A stretch of 64,000 nt of DNA from Photobacterium sanguinicancri (GCF_024346675.1 NZ_AP024850.1:1984001-2048000); one strand, 5' to 3'; shown: positions 8,760 through 19,239, counted from the stretch's first letter. Made by a program: numbers and translations. The notes: generated by a model not told the origin, from the letters alone.

Positions 8760-10631
8760 TTAAACACATTCTTTATTTTTTTCTTCCACTGCCATCACTT
8801 CCAGATGCTCATCACAAAGATAGTAACGGCAAGGCCCACTCCCCATGTCATGCAAACAGACTTTTTTAGGCTTATTTTTTTTAGATCTATACAGTGCGTT
8901 ATCTGCTGAAGAAATAACACTATCAAGCTCTCCTATCACCGCCGAAAAGCCCACACTCACGGTGTAAGTGGATTTTTTACCATTAAAGTGTACTTCTGAT
9001 TGGCTCAAAGCTAACCGTAAATCTTGAAGTTGTACATCCGCAACTAGATGTGAGCTAGCAGCAAACAGGATAGAGAATTCATCGCCACCATACCGAGCAA
9101 TAATTGCCTGATCTGGCATGATTTCTTTAAGCTTTTCTGCAACAGACAAAATCACTTGGTCACCAAATAAATGACCTAATCCATCATTAATCATTTTAAA
9201 GTCATCAATATCTAGCATCGCTAAATAATAACCAGCATGTTTTTTACTTATTACTTGCTGAATATGTGTACGAAGATAATTCTTGTTCATCAAATTCGTC
9301 ATCTGATCTTTATCTTTAATTCGCTGCCTTAATAACACATGATTTAATGCCCCTTGCGCATAAACACGGTAAATATTAACAAACCACGGTAATACAGCAG
9401 GCGTCCCCAGTAAGTAAGCAATACCTTGCAGCTGATCATTATTAATAAGAGGTATTCGAAAAACAGCACGCGTTGGTGATATATGTCGCGCAATAAGGTC
9501 ATCTCGGTTCACAGTCGAGATCCGCATGCTTTGCCGTTTATCATGAGGAATAAATTGTTCAACTTCCTCTTGCGAAAATATATACCTTTTACGAACATCG
9601 ATATATTCACGAAGATCTTCGTTATACGTAAACAATACAACATTTTCACAAGGAACCAGATCTTTAATCACGGTGTTAAGTTTTTTATCAAGGGCTACTA
9701 GCCCATCAACCTCGGTCAGTTGTCTTCCATTAATGTGAACTCGTTTCGAGATTAAATTAACAAGTACCATGATCCCGATAACACAGAATAATGTAATACT
9801 TACTGCACCTAAATTAAAAGCTTTAGAGGTAATATCTTGGGTAAGCGTACCCGATAATAAAATCCAACCAAACGTATTCTGTGCGTCATATACACTAAAC
9901 TTCCAGCGCATTTTGTACATGTACCCATCAATAGCACCTTGCGTTTTACCTTGCTTTATCTGACTAACCAACTCCGGTGAGACACTGACAGATGGCGTGC
10001 TAATACGTGATTGATCAGGATGCATAATAACCTGGCGACTATGCATATCAACGACATAAACATAGCCATTTTCCATTGTTTTCAGTAAGGCTAGTTGCTT
10101 ATATAGCTCAGTAACGTCGGTTTCCAACAAAATATAGGCAAGTTGCTGATTTGCCATCTTGATCACTTTAACAACCGTAACACTCCATTTATCTGTTGTT
10201 CGGCTCATATAAATAGGTGATATATAGCTTTCACCTATTTTGGTATCAGGGCTATACCATGGGCGACTTTCCATTTTTTTTGCAATATTATGCGCTTCAA
10301 TGCCTCGTGTGGCGTAATAACTACCTTGTGTATAAATCCCAACCTCTGAGAGGTTTGTTTGATTAACAATAAGAGCATCACCCATCGCAATATAATCATC
10401 AATTGCGACATCACGTACTAAAATTTGTCCCAATAAATACAGGTGGTTTTCAACTGAATTAAAGTGAATTCTAAGGTATTCATTTGCCACAGAGACATTG
10501 TCTTCAGCTTCTTGGTAAGCAGCTGCACGACTCACTTTCAGGTCTGAATACCCGACATATGACAACGATAGGAATACGACAACAATCAATGGAATAATTG
10601 TTTGTATTAAATGCTTCGGTTTTATATCCAT
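8760..10631 (-). CDS. Membrane-bound diguanylate cyclase with periplasmic Cache-like sensor (GGDEF)
   Basis: An ATG at 10631 is preferred over the in-frame TTG one codon earlier. The 623-residue protein has a membrane helix at about 12-30, a periplasmic double-Cache-like region to about 270 (PWYSPDTKIGESYISPIYMS), a second helix near 280-295, and a possible GAF-like segment at about 305-430. A GGDEF domain follows, with an intact ARYGGDEF active site near residue 515, so it should make cyclic di-GMP from GTP. The RxxD product-inhibition site is not conserved (PDQA at that place). No EAL domain follows. The tail after the GGDEF domain has four cysteines (VCLHDMGSGPCRYYLCDEH and KNKEC), which is atypical. 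Confidence 0.9.
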   Translation of the reverse strand: MDIKPKHLIQTIIPLIVVVFLSLSYVGYSDLKVSRAAAYQEAEDNVSVANEYLRIHFNSVENHLYLLGQILVRDVAIDDYIAMGDALIVNQTNLSEVGIYTQGSYYATRGIEAHNIAKKMESRPWYSPDTKIGESYISPIYMSRTTDKWSVTVVKVIKMANQQLAYILLETDVTELYKQLALLKTMENGYVYVVDMHSRQVIMHPDQSRISTPSVSVSPELVSQIKQGKTQGAIDGYMYKMRWKFSVYDAQNTFGWILLSGTLTQDITSKAFNLGAVSITLFCVIGIMVLVNLISKRVHINGRQLTEVDGLVALDKKLNTVIKDLVPCENVVLFTYNEDLREYIDVRKRYIFSQEEVEQFIPHDKRQSMRISTVNRDDLIARHISPTRAVFRIPLINNDQLQGIAYLLGTPAVLPWFVNIYRVYAQGALNHVLLRQRIKDKDQMTNLMNKNYLRTHIQQVISKKHAGYYLAMLDIDDFKMINDGLGHLFGDQVILSVAEKLKEIMPDQAIIARYGGDEFSILFAASSHLVADVQLQDLRLALSQSEVHFNGKKSTYTVSVGFSAVIGELDSVISSADNALYRSKKNKPKKVCLHDMGSGPCRYYLCDEHLEVMAVEEKNKECV

Positions 10632-10864
10632 CAATAAGAGCTCTTGGTAGTTATAGTAATCACCGGTTTTAAAGGGTAAATATACTTATCAACCCAATTG
10701 TATATCAACCTACCGTGCAACATATTGTTGTATATCAGCTTTGTTGACACAGAGCACATTAAAGCTTGCTAATCGTATCTGGCTTGGGTAATGCTGTTCA
10801 CTAGAAAGAAATGAGCGCTGTATTGATTATGTGGGCGTATCTACAACTCACGGAATTAAAACTG
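10632..10864. other. Intergenic region upstream of the diguanylate cyclase
   Basis: Together with the prp terminator and its flank, this makes about 355 bp without a gene. It must carry the promoter of the cyclase gene. I see no clear regulator site or open reading frame in it. Confidence 0.4.
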
Positions 10865-10893
10865 AAACGCCCAATCGAGTAGATTGGGCGTTT
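10865..10893 (-). terminator. Terminator of the prp operon
   Basis: AAACGCCCAATC and GATTGGGCGTTT form a perfect 12-bp stem with loop GAGTA. On the reverse strand it is followed by a T-rich stretch. It lies about 95 bp after the prpD stop. Confidence 0.8.
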
Positions 10894-10986
10894 AAATCGG
10901 TAAAGCGACTAGTGATAGTCCCGCAATGCTAGACAACCATGCGAACAACTACGCAAACAACGCTTAATACAACCACAGATATTTCA

Positions 10987-12438
10987 TTAATTAATAGCAA
11001 ACATCGCCATGAACTCATTCACCGGCGTTGACTCTAACTTGGCTTGGTCACTGCATAATTCAAAAATAGATTGGCTGGTTACTGCAGGAAAACGGGTCTG
11101 CAAATTACGGACAAACTTACGCTCTAATACAGGTATCCCTTCTTGACGGCGACGGCGATGCCCTATTGGGTATTCAACGGCGACTTTCTCGGTCGAACTG
11201 CCATCCGTGAAGAACACTTGTATTGCATTAGCGATAGAACGTTTATCGTCTTCAAGGTATTCTGCGCTGTAACGCTTATCTTCCTGTACTTGCATTTTTT
11301 CACGCAGCATATCAATACGGGGATCACCGCGATGAAAATCATCTTCATAATGCTCGGCCATTAAATCACCATGAATCAATGGCACCGCAATCATGTATTG
11401 TAAACAGTGGTCGCGATCAGCTGGATTGGCCAAATCACCCACTTTAGAAATAATGCGAATAGCAGATTGATGCGTGGTAATTTCAATCCGCTCAATATCA
11501 TCAAGGCGATCTTTCACTTGTTGATGTAGCGTCACCGCGCACTCAACCGCCGTTTGCGCATGAAACTCGGCTGGGAATGAAATTTTAAACAGCACATTTT
11601 CCATCACGTAGCTATCAAACGGCTGATTAACTTTAAACTGCTCGCCTTTAAACTGAACATCGTAAAAGCCCCACTGCGGCGCTGTTAATACCGATGGTAA
11701 CCCCATCTCGCCTTTCATGGTGATCATGGCAAGTCGGACTGCGCGAGAAGTCGCATCACCCGCAGCCCAAGATTTGCGTGACCCCGCATTAGGTGCATGG
11801 CGATAGGTGCGAAGTGAACAACCATCAACCCATGCTTGGGAAACGGCATCAATAATTTGGTCACGGCTACCACCGAGCATTTTCGTGATGACCGCTGTGG
11901 AAGCAACACGTACTAATAACACATGATCCAGCCCCACGCGGTTATAGCTATTCTCTAATGCCAGCACTCCTTGAATTTCATGGGCTTTGATCATGGCTGT
12001 TAATACCTCGCGCATAGTGAGCGGTGCTTTCCCCTCTGCAACAGCAACTCGACTCAAGTAATCCGCTGTCGCAAGAATCCCCCCAAGGTTATCTGAAGGG
12101 TGTCCCCACTCTGCGGCTAACCAAGTATCGTTATAATCCAGCCAGCGAATAATACAGCCGATATTAAATGCCGCCATCACAGGATCAAGTTCATGCGATG
12201 TGCCAGGAACACGTGCACCATGCCGAACAGTTGTACCCGGCACAATCGGACCTAAATGTTTGGTACATTCAGGAAAGCGCAACGCTAATAAGCCGCAGCC
12301 TAGAGTATCCATCAAGCAGTTTCGTGCCGTGTTATAGGCTTCTGTTGAATGAATATCACTATTAGCGACATAGTCTGCGATCTTTACCAACAATGCATCG
12401 GGGGCGGGACGTTCATTAATATCTACGTTCATGCTCAT
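10987..12438 (-). CDS. prpD: 2-methylcitrate dehydratase PrpD
   Basis: This 483-residue protein has the same length as Escherichia coli PrpD. It carries MmgE/PrpD family segments: [21 protein letters not shown] near the start, the [30 protein letters not shown] active-site region, and [21 protein letters not shown]. It dehydrates 2-methylcitrate to 2-methyl-cis-aconitate in the cytoplasmic methylcitrate cycle. The iron-sulfur-free PrpD form is used here; acnD and prpF, which replace it in many Vibrio, are absent from the locus. It is last in gntR-prpB-prpC-prpD, and AAGGA precedes its ATG. Confidence 0.95.
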   Translation of the reverse strand: MSMNVDINERPAPDALLVKIADYVANSDIHSTEAYNTARNCLMDTLGCGLLALRFPECTKHLGPIVPGTTVRHGARVPGTSHELDPVMAAFNIGCIIRWLDYNDTWLAAEWGHPSDNLGGILATADYLSRVAVAEGKAPLTMREVLTAMIKAHEIQGVLALENSYNRVGLDHVLLVRVASTAVITKMLGGSRDQIIDAVSQAWVDGCSLRTYRHAPNAGSRKSWAAGDATSRAVRLAMITMKGEMGLPSVLTAPQWGFYDVQFKGEQFKVNQPFDSYVMENVLFKISFPAEFHAQTAVECAVTLHQQVKDRLDDIERIEITTHQSAIRIISKVGDLANPADRDHCLQYMIAVPLIHGDLMAEHYEDDFHRGDPRIDMLREKMQVQEDKRYSAEYLEDDKRSIANAIQVFFTDGSSTEKVAVEYPIGHRRRRQEGIPVLERKFVRNLQTRFPAVTSQSIFELCSDQAKLESTPVNEFMAMFAIN

Positions 12439-12506
12439 GTTTTATCCTTTCTAATCCTTTAGTTTTATCTGCTGTGATCTTATCTATTGAATTTACACAC
12501 CGCACT

Positions 12507-13667
12507 TTAGTCTCGCTCTTCAATGGGCAACCAATCTTGATGCTCTGGCCCTTCATAATCTGCACTTGGGCGAATAATTCGGTTATGCGCGCGTTGTTCA
12601 AAGATATGCGCAGCCCAACCCGTTACTCGACTCATGACAAAGATAGGCGTGAATAACTTAGTAGGAATACCCATGAAATGGTAAGCAGAAGCATGGAAAA
12701 AATCGGCATTGGCGAACAAACCTTTCTCACGCTTTAATACTTCTTCAACACGCACAGAAATATCGAACAATTGTGGATCCTTCGCATTCTTCGCTAGCTT
12801 GCGCGACCATTCTTTGATTAGCGCATTTCGAGGATCAGATTCTCGGTAAATAGCATGGCCAAAACCCATGATTTTATCTTTACCATCCAGCATAAACATG
12901 ATGCCTTGCTCTGCATCATCGGGGGTGCGCCATTGTTGGATCATCGCCATTGCGGCTTCATTTGCCCCACCGTGCAGCGGCCCTCGTAACGTGCCAATTG
13001 CAGCCGTCACACAAGAATGAAGGTCTGACAATGTTGATGCACAAACGCGTCCAGCAAAAGTAGATGCGTTAAACTCATGCTCTGCATATAAAACAAGCGA
13101 ACAATGCATCACTTGTTTATGCATTGCAGACGGTTTTTTACCCGTCAGCATTTCAAGGAAATAGCCACCAATACAAGGTTCTTTACTCAATGCCGTGTCG
13201 ATGCGTACACCGTCATGGCTAAAGCGATACCAGTAACAAATAATGGCGGGTAGCATCGCTAGTAAGGTGTCTGTTTTATCTTGCTGTTGGTTAAAGTCAG
13301 TTTCTTGATCCAAATTACCTAACATAGAGCAACCCGTGCGCATTACATCCATAGGGTGTGCAGTGGCAGGTATAGCTTCTAACACTAGCTTGAGAGCATC
13401 AGGTAACCCACGCTTGGCAATTAGAGTCTGCTTGTAATCATCCAGCTCTTGCTGATTAGGCAGTTTTCCTTTCAACAATAAATAGGCAACTTCTTCAAAT
13501 TCAGCATTGTGTGCCAGATCAGTGATATCGTAACCGCGGTATGTCAGCCCAGTTCCCGTTTTACCCACTGTACATAATGATGTTGATCCCGCACTTTGAC
13601 CGCGCAGTCCTGCACCACCAACGTGACTATTATCCTTTTCTATATCAGCTACGGCGAGTATTGGCAT
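12507..13667 (-). CDS. prpC: 2-methylcitrate synthase PrpC
   Basis: The 386-residue protein belongs to the citrate synthase family. The catalytic residues are in place: the oxaloacetate-binding His in EHEFNAS, the catalytic His in GPLHGGANE and the Asp in NADFF, plus GFGHAIYRESDPRN. The short type-II-like length and the prp neighbours mark it as methylcitrate synthase, which condenses propionyl-CoA with oxaloacetate. A strong AAGGAG site precedes the ATG. It lies between prpB (112 bp away) and prpD (68 bp away). No prpE (propionyl-CoA synthetase) is present nearby. Confidence 0.95.
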   Translation of the reverse strand: MPILAVADIEKDNSHVGGAGLRGQSAGSTSLCTVGKTGTGLTYRGYDITDLAHNAEFEEVAYLLLKGKLPNQQELDDYKQTLIAKRGLPDALKLVLEAIPATAHPMDVMRTGCSMLGNLDQETDFNQQQDKTDTLLAMLPAIICYWYRFSHDGVRIDTALSKEPCIGGYFLEMLTGKKPSAMHKQVMHCSLVLYAEHEFNASTFAGRVCASTLSDLHSCVTAAIGTLRGPLHGGANEAAMAMIQQWRTPDDAEQGIMFMLDGKDKIMGFGHAIYRESDPRNALIKEWSRKLAKNAKDPQLFDISVRVEEVLKREKGLFANADFFHASAYHFMGIPTKLFTPIFVMSRVTGWAAHIFEQRAHNRIIRPSADYEGPEHQDWLPIEERD

Positions 13668-13779
13668 AGCAAACTCCTTTTGTCGATTACGTTATGAATA
13701 CTTAAATTTCACTGCACAAATGAAATGAAATGAAATTAGAGAACGAGTTAATGACTTACTTTCTGCCCTTATTTCTAGG

Positions 13780-14649
13780 CTATTTTTTTGTGAATAACTT
13801 ATCGAGTGTTTCTTCATATTGGTGGTAACCCAAGAATTGATAGAGCGCTTCTCGGGTTTGCATGGCATCAACAACCTGCCGCTGATGGCCGTCATTTTTG
13901 AGATGCTGATAGACATTAAGCGCGGCTTGATTCATGGCTCGAAAAGCACTAAGCGGGTATAGCACCATATCAACACCACACTCTGCTAACTCTTCACCTG
14001 AGAATAATGGCGTTTGCCCAAATTCGGTTATGTTCGCTAAAATAGGCACATCAACTGCTGATGAAAACTGTTTATATTGCTCTAACGTGTTTATCGCTTC
14101 GGGGAAAATCATGTCTGCCCCCGCATCAATACAAGCAATGGCTCGTTCGATTGCCGCATCTATGCCTTCAACCGCAAGTGCATCTGTGCGCGCCATGACA
14201 ACAAAATCGCTATCACTTTTTGCATCAACACAGGCTTTAATGCGATCAACCATTTCTTGTTGGCTAACAATGGCTTTATTAGGACGATGACCACACCGTT
14301 TCTGCGCTACTTGGTCTTCAATATGTACCGCTGCTGCACCCGCTTTTTCAATTTCTCGAATAGTACGCGCAATATTAAATGCCCCACCAAAACCAGTGTC
14401 TATATCGACTAATAGTGGCAACGAAGAGGCTGCCGTCACCCTGCGAACATCTTCAAGCACATCATTCAAGGTGGTGATCCCTAAGTCAGGCAAACCGTAT
14501 GACGCATTTGCAATACCGCCCCCTGATAAATAGATCGCTTGATGCCCTACTTGCTCTGCCATCATTGCGCAATACGGATTTATTGCCCCTACTATTTGGA
14601 GCGGATGGTTTGTCGCTACCGCGTGTCGAAATCGCTTTCCGGGTGTCAT
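13780..14649 (-). CDS. prpB: 2-methylisocitrate lyase PrpB
   Basis: The protein has 289 residues of the isocitrate lyase / PEP mutase barrel family. The catalytic KRCGH motif is present ([13 protein letters not shown]), along with the metal-binding DIDTGFGG and the HIEDQ strand. It cleaves 2-methylisocitrate to pyruvate and succinate, the last step of the methylcitrate cycle. A near-perfect AAGGAGAG ribosome-binding site precedes the ATG. It is the first enzyme gene after the gntR regulator, 77 bp away. Confidence 0.95.
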   Translation of the reverse strand: MTPGKRFRHAVATNHPLQIVGAINPYCAMMAEQVGHQAIYLSGGGIANASYGLPDLGITTLNDVLEDVRRVTAASSLPLLVDIDTGFGGAFNIARTIREIEKAGAAAVHIEDQVAQKRCGHRPNKAIVSQQEMVDRIKACVDAKSDSDFVVMARTDALAVEGIDAAIERAIACIDAGADMIFPEAINTLEQYKQFSSAVDVPILANITEFGQTPLFSGEELAECGVDMVLYPLSAFRAMNQAALNVYQHLKNDGHQRQVVDAMQTREALYQFLGYHQYEETLDKLFTKK

Positions 14650-14726
14650 GATGCTCTCTCCTTGTCATCACTTAAGTGAAAGTCTGTCTCTAAACCTGTG
14701 ATTAGTCTTACTCACAGGCATTAAAT

Positions 14727-15392
14727 TTATTCTTCTATCAGCAGCTGTTGCTCTATCAATTGGCGGCTTCGCATAATGTGGCGGCGCATTAACATTTCGG
14801 CTAGTTCACCATCGCGTTCTTTTATTGCAGCGAGGATCTGAGCATGTTCACTCAAGGCTTGGCTTGGGCGAGAATGCGCTCGTGGAGATTGATAACGATA
14901 CATACGCAGTAAATGATAGAGCTCATCACACAGCAGACTTATCAGTTTGGAATTTCTACTGGCTTTGATGATCCGATAATGAAAATCAAAATCCCCTTGC
15001 TGATGGAAATAAGAAGCGCCTTCAACCTTTTCGATATGTTGATGATGGGTCGTTAATAAGCGCTGTAATCCTTCAATTTCTTCGTCAGAAATATGAATGC
15101 AAGCAAGTCGTGCTGCCATTCCTTCTAAGGCTTCACGCACTGCATAAATTTCAATGAGCTTCTCTTGGCTCAGTTCGACAACTCGTGCGCCAACATGCGG
15201 CACTCGCTCAATGAGCCTTAGCGCTTCAACCCGCATCAAAGCCTCACGCAATGGCCCTCGGCTTACACCAAAAGTATTAGCAAGATCGGATTCTGCAATT
15301 TTACTGCCTGCGGGATATTCACCATTAACAATGCATTCAATCAACCGTTCTGTCAGATCCTCTGACTTAGTCAACTCTTTCACCGTAACCAC
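14727..15392 (-). CDS. GntR/FadR-family regulator of the prp operon
   Basis: The 221-residue protein starts with GTG, preceded by AAGGA. It has a GntR winged helix at about 10-75 (LIECIVNGEYPAGSKIAESDLANTFGVSRGPLREALMRVEA) and an FCD-type helical effector domain (FHYRIIKASRNSKLISLLCDELYHLL) with the conserved His pattern. It is the first gene of the operon with prpBCD, so it most likely regulates propionate catabolism, with a methylcitrate-cycle intermediate as the plausible ligand. A perfect palindrome lies 50 bp upstream. It should not be confused with the sigma-54 PrpR of enterics. Confidence 0.85.
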   Translation of the reverse strand: MVTVKELTKSEDLTERLIECIVNGEYPAGSKIAESDLANTFGVSRGPLREALMRVEALRLIERVPHVGARVVELSQEKLIEIYAVREALEGMAARLACIHISDEEIEGLQRLLTTHHQHIEKVEGASYFHQQGDFDFHYRIIKASRNSKLISLLCDELYHLLRMYRYQSPRAHSRPSQALSEHAQILAAIKERDGELAEMLMRRHIMRSRQLIEQQLLIEE

Positions 15393-15441
15393 TACTGCTA
15401 TCCTTTTTACTAAAAGCTAATCAACACAGCCTCTCGACAAA

Positions 15442-15455
15442 GATTGTCGACAATC
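15442..15455. promoter_or_regulatory. Palindromic operator candidate for the GntR regulator
   Basis: GATTGTCGACAATC is a perfect 14-bp palindrome located 50 bp before the gntR start. Its TTGTCGACAA core has the GT-N-AC type symmetry expected for FadR-subfamily regulators. An additional TCGACAA half-site lies immediately beside it (15434-15440). Confidence 0.65.
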
Positions 15456-15604
15456 AGCCCGCCTAAAAACAAAAATAGTCAGATATCGCATAAAATACAA
15501 ATAAATTGTAAACAAAATGTTAATTTCATGTTTTTTATTGTTGGTTCGATGCTAAAAAGCACCTAACCATTTTTACTTATCTCGGTTAGTAAAAGGAAAA
15601 TAAA

Positions 15605-15636
15605 AAACGCCGAACCACATATGTGTTTCGGCGTTT
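15605..15636 (-). terminator. Terminator after the 15717 gene
   Basis: A 32-bp near-perfect palindrome: AAACGCCGAA pairs with TTCGGCGTTT, and CACATATGTG in the middle is itself palindromic. The reverse strand continues into a T-rich stretch. It lies about 80 bp downstream of the secreted-protein gene. Confidence 0.75.
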
Positions 15637-15716
15637 GATTCAATAAATAAAGCGTTCTACTTTATGATACTAGATCACGATCGAAATTGAGTTTATTGTC
15701 GATTCTTCGTGCTATA

Positions 15717-16382
15717 TCAATACTCTCGCTGCATTATCGCTTCCATACCAAACTGCTTATTACTTAATGTCAGCGTATTATCCGCCCCTAATTTATACTG
15801 GCTTTCATGCTGACCATCTTCATAAAGTAGGACGATATTGTTGTCTTCAAGATAGTAGATACCACGGTGTTCTTTCATCTTCCCGTCAGTGCCTTTAACC
15901 TCTACCGAGAATAAGAAATCAGGGCGTAACAGAATAGATAAACCAGTAATATGTTCATCTACATCACTTCCCGATATACGAGAGGCATGCCACTGTCCAG
16001 GGAGGTTCTCTGGTGCCAATTTAGTGAATCGTGCACCATCGAGTACAAACTGATTGTAGCTAAGCATGTACGAGTGCAATTGTTCGGGTTGGTCACTCGA
16101 CCGAAATATTATGTTTGTTTCATCAACATCGTATTGACCTTTCCACTGATCAACCGAGCCGTCGGCCCGCAGTAAACGCACAACAAAGTCATAGTTAGAC
16201 GTAAACTTAATATTCATCGCTGTATAGCTTTCACCTTCGCTTTCTATACCTTCATCGTTAGTACTAAACCAATACCAATCACCAAGTAATAATGGATAAT
16301 CAAACTCTGTTAGCTTTTCAGCAGCAACTTGGAAACTCCAAGTACTGATGAACAATGCAAAAGTGACGAGTAATGTTTTCAT
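15717..16382 (-). CDS. Secreted protein of unknown function
   Basis: The 221-residue product starts with a clear signal peptide (MKTLLVTFALFISTWSFQVAAE, cleavage likely after AAA or AAE), so it should be periplasmic. The mature part is rich in aromatic and acidic residues, with alternating strands (GDWYWFSTNDEGIE, QWKGQYDVDETNIIFRSSD, GQWHASRISGSD, HRGIYYLEDNNIVLLYEDGQ). It looks like two related beta-sheet halves, each opening with a G-x-W motif as in lipocalin-like folds. I do not recognise a named family. A GAGG site precedes the ATG. It is a single-gene unit with its own terminator. Confidence 0.75.
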   Translation of the reverse strand: MKTLLVTFALFISTWSFQVAAEKLTEFDYPLLLGDWYWFSTNDEGIESEGESYTAMNIKFTSNYDFVVRLLRADGSVDQWKGQYDVDETNIIFRSSDQPEQLHSYMLSYNQFVLDGARFTKLAPENLPGQWHASRISGSDVDEHITGLSILLRPDFLFSVEVKGTDGKMKEHRGIYYLEDNNIVLLYEDGQHESQYKLGADNTLTLSNKQFGMEAIMQREY

Positions 16383-16523
16383 AGCACGACCTCACAAAAC
16401 GAACGCTTATATAAAACCCTAGTCCTGATTGTTAGATCGAACACAAACTTTCGAGATAAATCACATTTTAGTTAGCGTTATCTCATCGCTGATACAAATT
16501 TATTGCATAGCACCTGCATAAAA

Positions 16524-16555
16524 AAACGGCCCTGATATTGCTATCAGGGCCGTTT
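16524..16555 (-). terminator. Terminator after prc
   Basis: AAACGGCCCTGATA and TATCAGGGCCGTTT form a 14-bp perfect stem with loop TTGC, followed by a T-rich run on the reverse strand. It lies 21 bp after the prc stop and could also act on forward readthrough. Confidence 0.9.
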
Positions 16556-16576
16556 CATTGTCTTTTTCAGATAACG

Positions 16577-18577
16577 TTAGCTTTGCGTATTGGTTAAATC
16601 CACAGTGATGGCCACTGCTTCATCTAAGTACGCATCGGGCGCTTCATAATCTTTTGGCACATCGTCCAGTGAAGCAAAAGGTTTTTTACCTACCGCCTTC
16701 TGGCGTTTATTCAAACGAGCTAAACGATCATGGTCATCTTTGTCTTGTTCTGCAATTCGCGTTTTTTCATTCAGCGAGATTGTCTTAATATCTTTCTCAG
16801 CTTGATACTTCGAAATATCATCAAGAATGAAACCAAATTCCATATCTTTCTGAATACGACCTTCATGCTTAGTAGATAACGACGGTAATACCGAAGAGAA
16901 GTTATCAACTTTCTGGTAACCCGCAGGTTTAATGCTATCCCAAGGTAATGCGTTATCTTCGACACTCTCACCTGTATCTGCAGGATCGATCGCCGTTGGG
17001 AAACTAATATCAGGAACAACACCTAGATTTTGCGTACTACCACCGTTGATACGGTAGAATTTCTGAATCGTGTATTGAACATGGCCAAGTGGCTTATCGA
17101 ACAAATCATAAATATGGTTTAATGAACGATGCTGTTGCACTGTACCTTTACCAAATGATTGTTCACCCAATACCACTGCTCTACCGTAATCTTGCATAGC
17201 CGCTGCAAAGATTTCAGATGCCGATGCACTGTAACGATTCACTAATACCGTTAATGGGCCATCAAAATAAACGCGATCATCAGAATCACCGTTCACTTTC
17301 ACGCGACCATAACTATCACGAACCTGTACAACAGGGCCCCCATTAATAAACAAACCCGTTAATGCTGTAGCCTCTGTTAGCGCACCACCACCATTGTTTC
17401 GTAAATCAATGACAACACCGTCGACTTGCTGATCATTCAGTGACGCAAGCTCTTTTTTAGTATCTTCAGACAAGCCAACGTAGAAACTTGGTACTTCAAT
17501 CACACCAATTTTCTTACCGCCTTCAACTTTAACTTCTGATTTTACCGCTCGGTCTTCTAAACGAATTTTGTCACGCGTAATAGTGACATCGTAACTTTTG
17601 GCATTTTTGCTTTCAGGTAAGATCTCCAGAATAACCTTACTACCTTTCGGTCCTTTGATTAACTGAACAACATCATCAAGACGCCAGCCGATAATATCGA
17701 CAATATCTTTACCTTCCTGACCAACACCAATAATGCGGTCGCCAGCAGTTAACTGTTTAGATGAAGATGCAGGACCACCAGCAACCAGTGAACGAATCAC
17801 AGTATAATCATCGACAACTTGTAATACCGCACCAATACCTTCTAGAGAAAGGTTCATTTCCGATTGGAATTGTTCAGCATTACGTGGCGATAGATAACTG
17901 GTGTGCGGATCCACTTCACGGGCAAAAGCATTCATGTAGATCTGGAACACATCTTCGCTATGCGATTGTGTTAGACGTTTAAGAGCGTTGTTATAACGCT
18001 TCCCTAATGTCTCTTTGATCTCTTTCCACTCTTTACCTGCGAGTTTTAGATTCAATGCATCATATTTAACACGCTTACGCCAAATTTCGTTCAGCTCATT
18101 ACGGTCTTTTGCCCATGCTAATTCAGAGCGATCAATTGTAATGCTTTCATCGGCATCAAATTTGATTTCTCTATCAAGCAAAGACAACGCGTATTGGTAG
18201 CGATCGAATCGACGTTGAAGTGTTGTATTAAAAATATTGAAAGCAGCTGATGAATCACCCGATTTGAGCTGATCATCAAATTGATCTTCCCACTTATCAA
18301 AAGACTGAATGTCAGATTGCGTTAGGAAACTGCGATTGAAGTCCAACATTTTGACGTAACGGTCAAACATGCTAGCTGAGAATTGATCATCAAGTGCAAA
18401 TTGCTTGTAGTGTGAACGTGTAAAACGCGATGCAATACGCTTACTAGCTGTCGCATGTTGTTTTTCAGCAGTTAACTGCGGCAAGTCACTTAATGAGTAT
18501 TTAGCCTCTAGGGCTTGCGCTGATGCTGCCAGCATCATGCCGGCAGCGATCAGTGAGAAACGGAATCGACATTTCAT
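16577..18577 (-). CDS. prc: Carboxy-terminal processing protease Prc (Tsp)
   Basis: The 666-residue protein has a signal peptide (MKCRFRFSLIAAGMMLAASAQA). A long N-terminal Tsp-specific region follows, then a PDZ domain (LEGIGAVLQVVDDYTVIRSLVAGGPASSSKQLTAGDRIIGVG) and an S41 peptidase core with the catalytic Ser in NRYSASASEIFAAAMQDYGRA and the catalytic Lys in EQSFGKGTVQQ. A DUF3340-like Tsp tail ends it. It is a periplasmic protease that trims penicillin-binding protein 3 and degrades tagged or misfolded proteins. It starts 17 bp after proQ, as in enterics, and is cotranscribed with it. Confidence 0.96.
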   Translation of the reverse strand: MKCRFRFSLIAAGMMLAASAQALEAKYSLSDLPQLTAEKQHATASKRIASRFTRSHYKQFALDDQFSASMFDRYVKMLDFNRSFLTQSDIQSFDKWEDQFDDQLKSGDSSAAFNIFNTTLQRRFDRYQYALSLLDREIKFDADESITIDRSELAWAKDRNELNEIWRKRVKYDALNLKLAGKEWKEIKETLGKRYNNALKRLTQSHSEDVFQIYMNAFAREVDPHTSYLSPRNAEQFQSEMNLSLEGIGAVLQVVDDYTVIRSLVAGGPASSSKQLTAGDRIIGVGQEGKDIVDIIGWRLDDVVQLIKGPKGSKVILEILPESKNAKSYDVTITRDKIRLEDRAVKSEVKVEGGKKIGVIEVPSFYVGLSEDTKKELASLNDQQVDGVVIDLRNNGGGALTEATALTGLFINGGPVVQVRDSYGRVKVNGDSDDRVYFDGPLTVLVNRYSASASEIFAAAMQDYGRAVVLGEQSFGKGTVQQHRSLNHIYDLFDKPLGHVQYTIQKFYRINGGSTQNLGVVPDISFPTAIDPADTGESVEDNALPWDSIKPAGYQKVDNFSSVLPSLSTKHEGRIQKDMEFGFILDDISKYQAEKDIKTISLNEKTRIAEQDKDDHDRLARLNKRQKAVGKKPFASLDDVPKDYEAPDAYLDEAVAITVDLTNTQS

Positions 18578-18594
18578 ACGTCGAGCATTCTCCT

Positions 18595-19239
18595 TTACGA
18601 ACGCAGGTGCTCCGCTTTAACAGCCATAGTTAGACCATTACTCAAACGTACACGCACATCGTCCTTATTGATTTCAACGATAGTTGCCGGCATGTTGCCG
18701 GTACCCATGTTCACATTTACATCTTTGCCAACTTTAACTTCGTCAGCGTTTAGAGCACGGGTTGTTTCAACAGGCTTTTTATCTAGCTTAGTCGTTTTTT
18801 GCTTAGTGTTCTTTGGTTTAGCTGAATTTGTGCGATTTTTTTTCGCTTTAGCTTCACCTTCTTTAGCAACAGCGGCTTTCGCAACTGCTTGCTCTTTACG
18901 ACGAGCACGTACTTTTGCTTTGCTTTCTTCTAGCGCTTTTTGTGCATGGTCAATATGCTCTTGCTCTAGCTCACCGCATGCGTTGCCATCTAGGTCTACG
19001 CGGTTTGCGCCAGCTTTGGCACCATGAAGGTAACGCCATGAAGAAGTGTATTGACGTAAAGCTGTACGTAATAATGTTTTGCTTACTTTAGGGTCGTCGC
19101 TTAGACGCGCAGCTAGATCTTGAAAGATACCAATCTTAAGTGGTTTAGCTTCACCTTCAACAGAGAAACATTTCGGGAAACGCTCAGCAATGTACGCAAT
19201 AACTTCTTTACTGTTCGTTAACTTTTCAGAGTTTTCCAT
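18595..19239 (-). CDS. proQ: RNA chaperone ProQ
   Basis: The start at 19239 ([22 protein letters not shown]) is preferred; AGGAAAA precedes it and the family begins like this. The 214-residue protein has an N-terminal FinO/ProQ RNA-binding domain at about 5-120 ([50 protein letters not shown]). A Lys/Ala-rich disordered linker and a C-terminal Tudor-like domain ([30 protein letters not shown]) follow. ProQ binds structured small RNAs and mRNA 3' ends. It is directly upstream of prc. Confidence 0.96.
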   Translation of the reverse strand: MENSEKLTNSKEVIAYIAERFPKCFSVEGEAKPLKIGIFQDLAARLSDDPKVSKTLLRTALRQYTSSWRYLHGAKAGANRVDLDGNACGELEQEHIDHAQKALEESKAKVRARRKEQAVAKAAVAKEGEAKAKKNRTNSAKPKNTKQKTTKLDKKPVETTRALNADEVKVGKDVNVNMGTGNMPATIVEINKDDVRVRLSNGLTMAVKAEHLRS

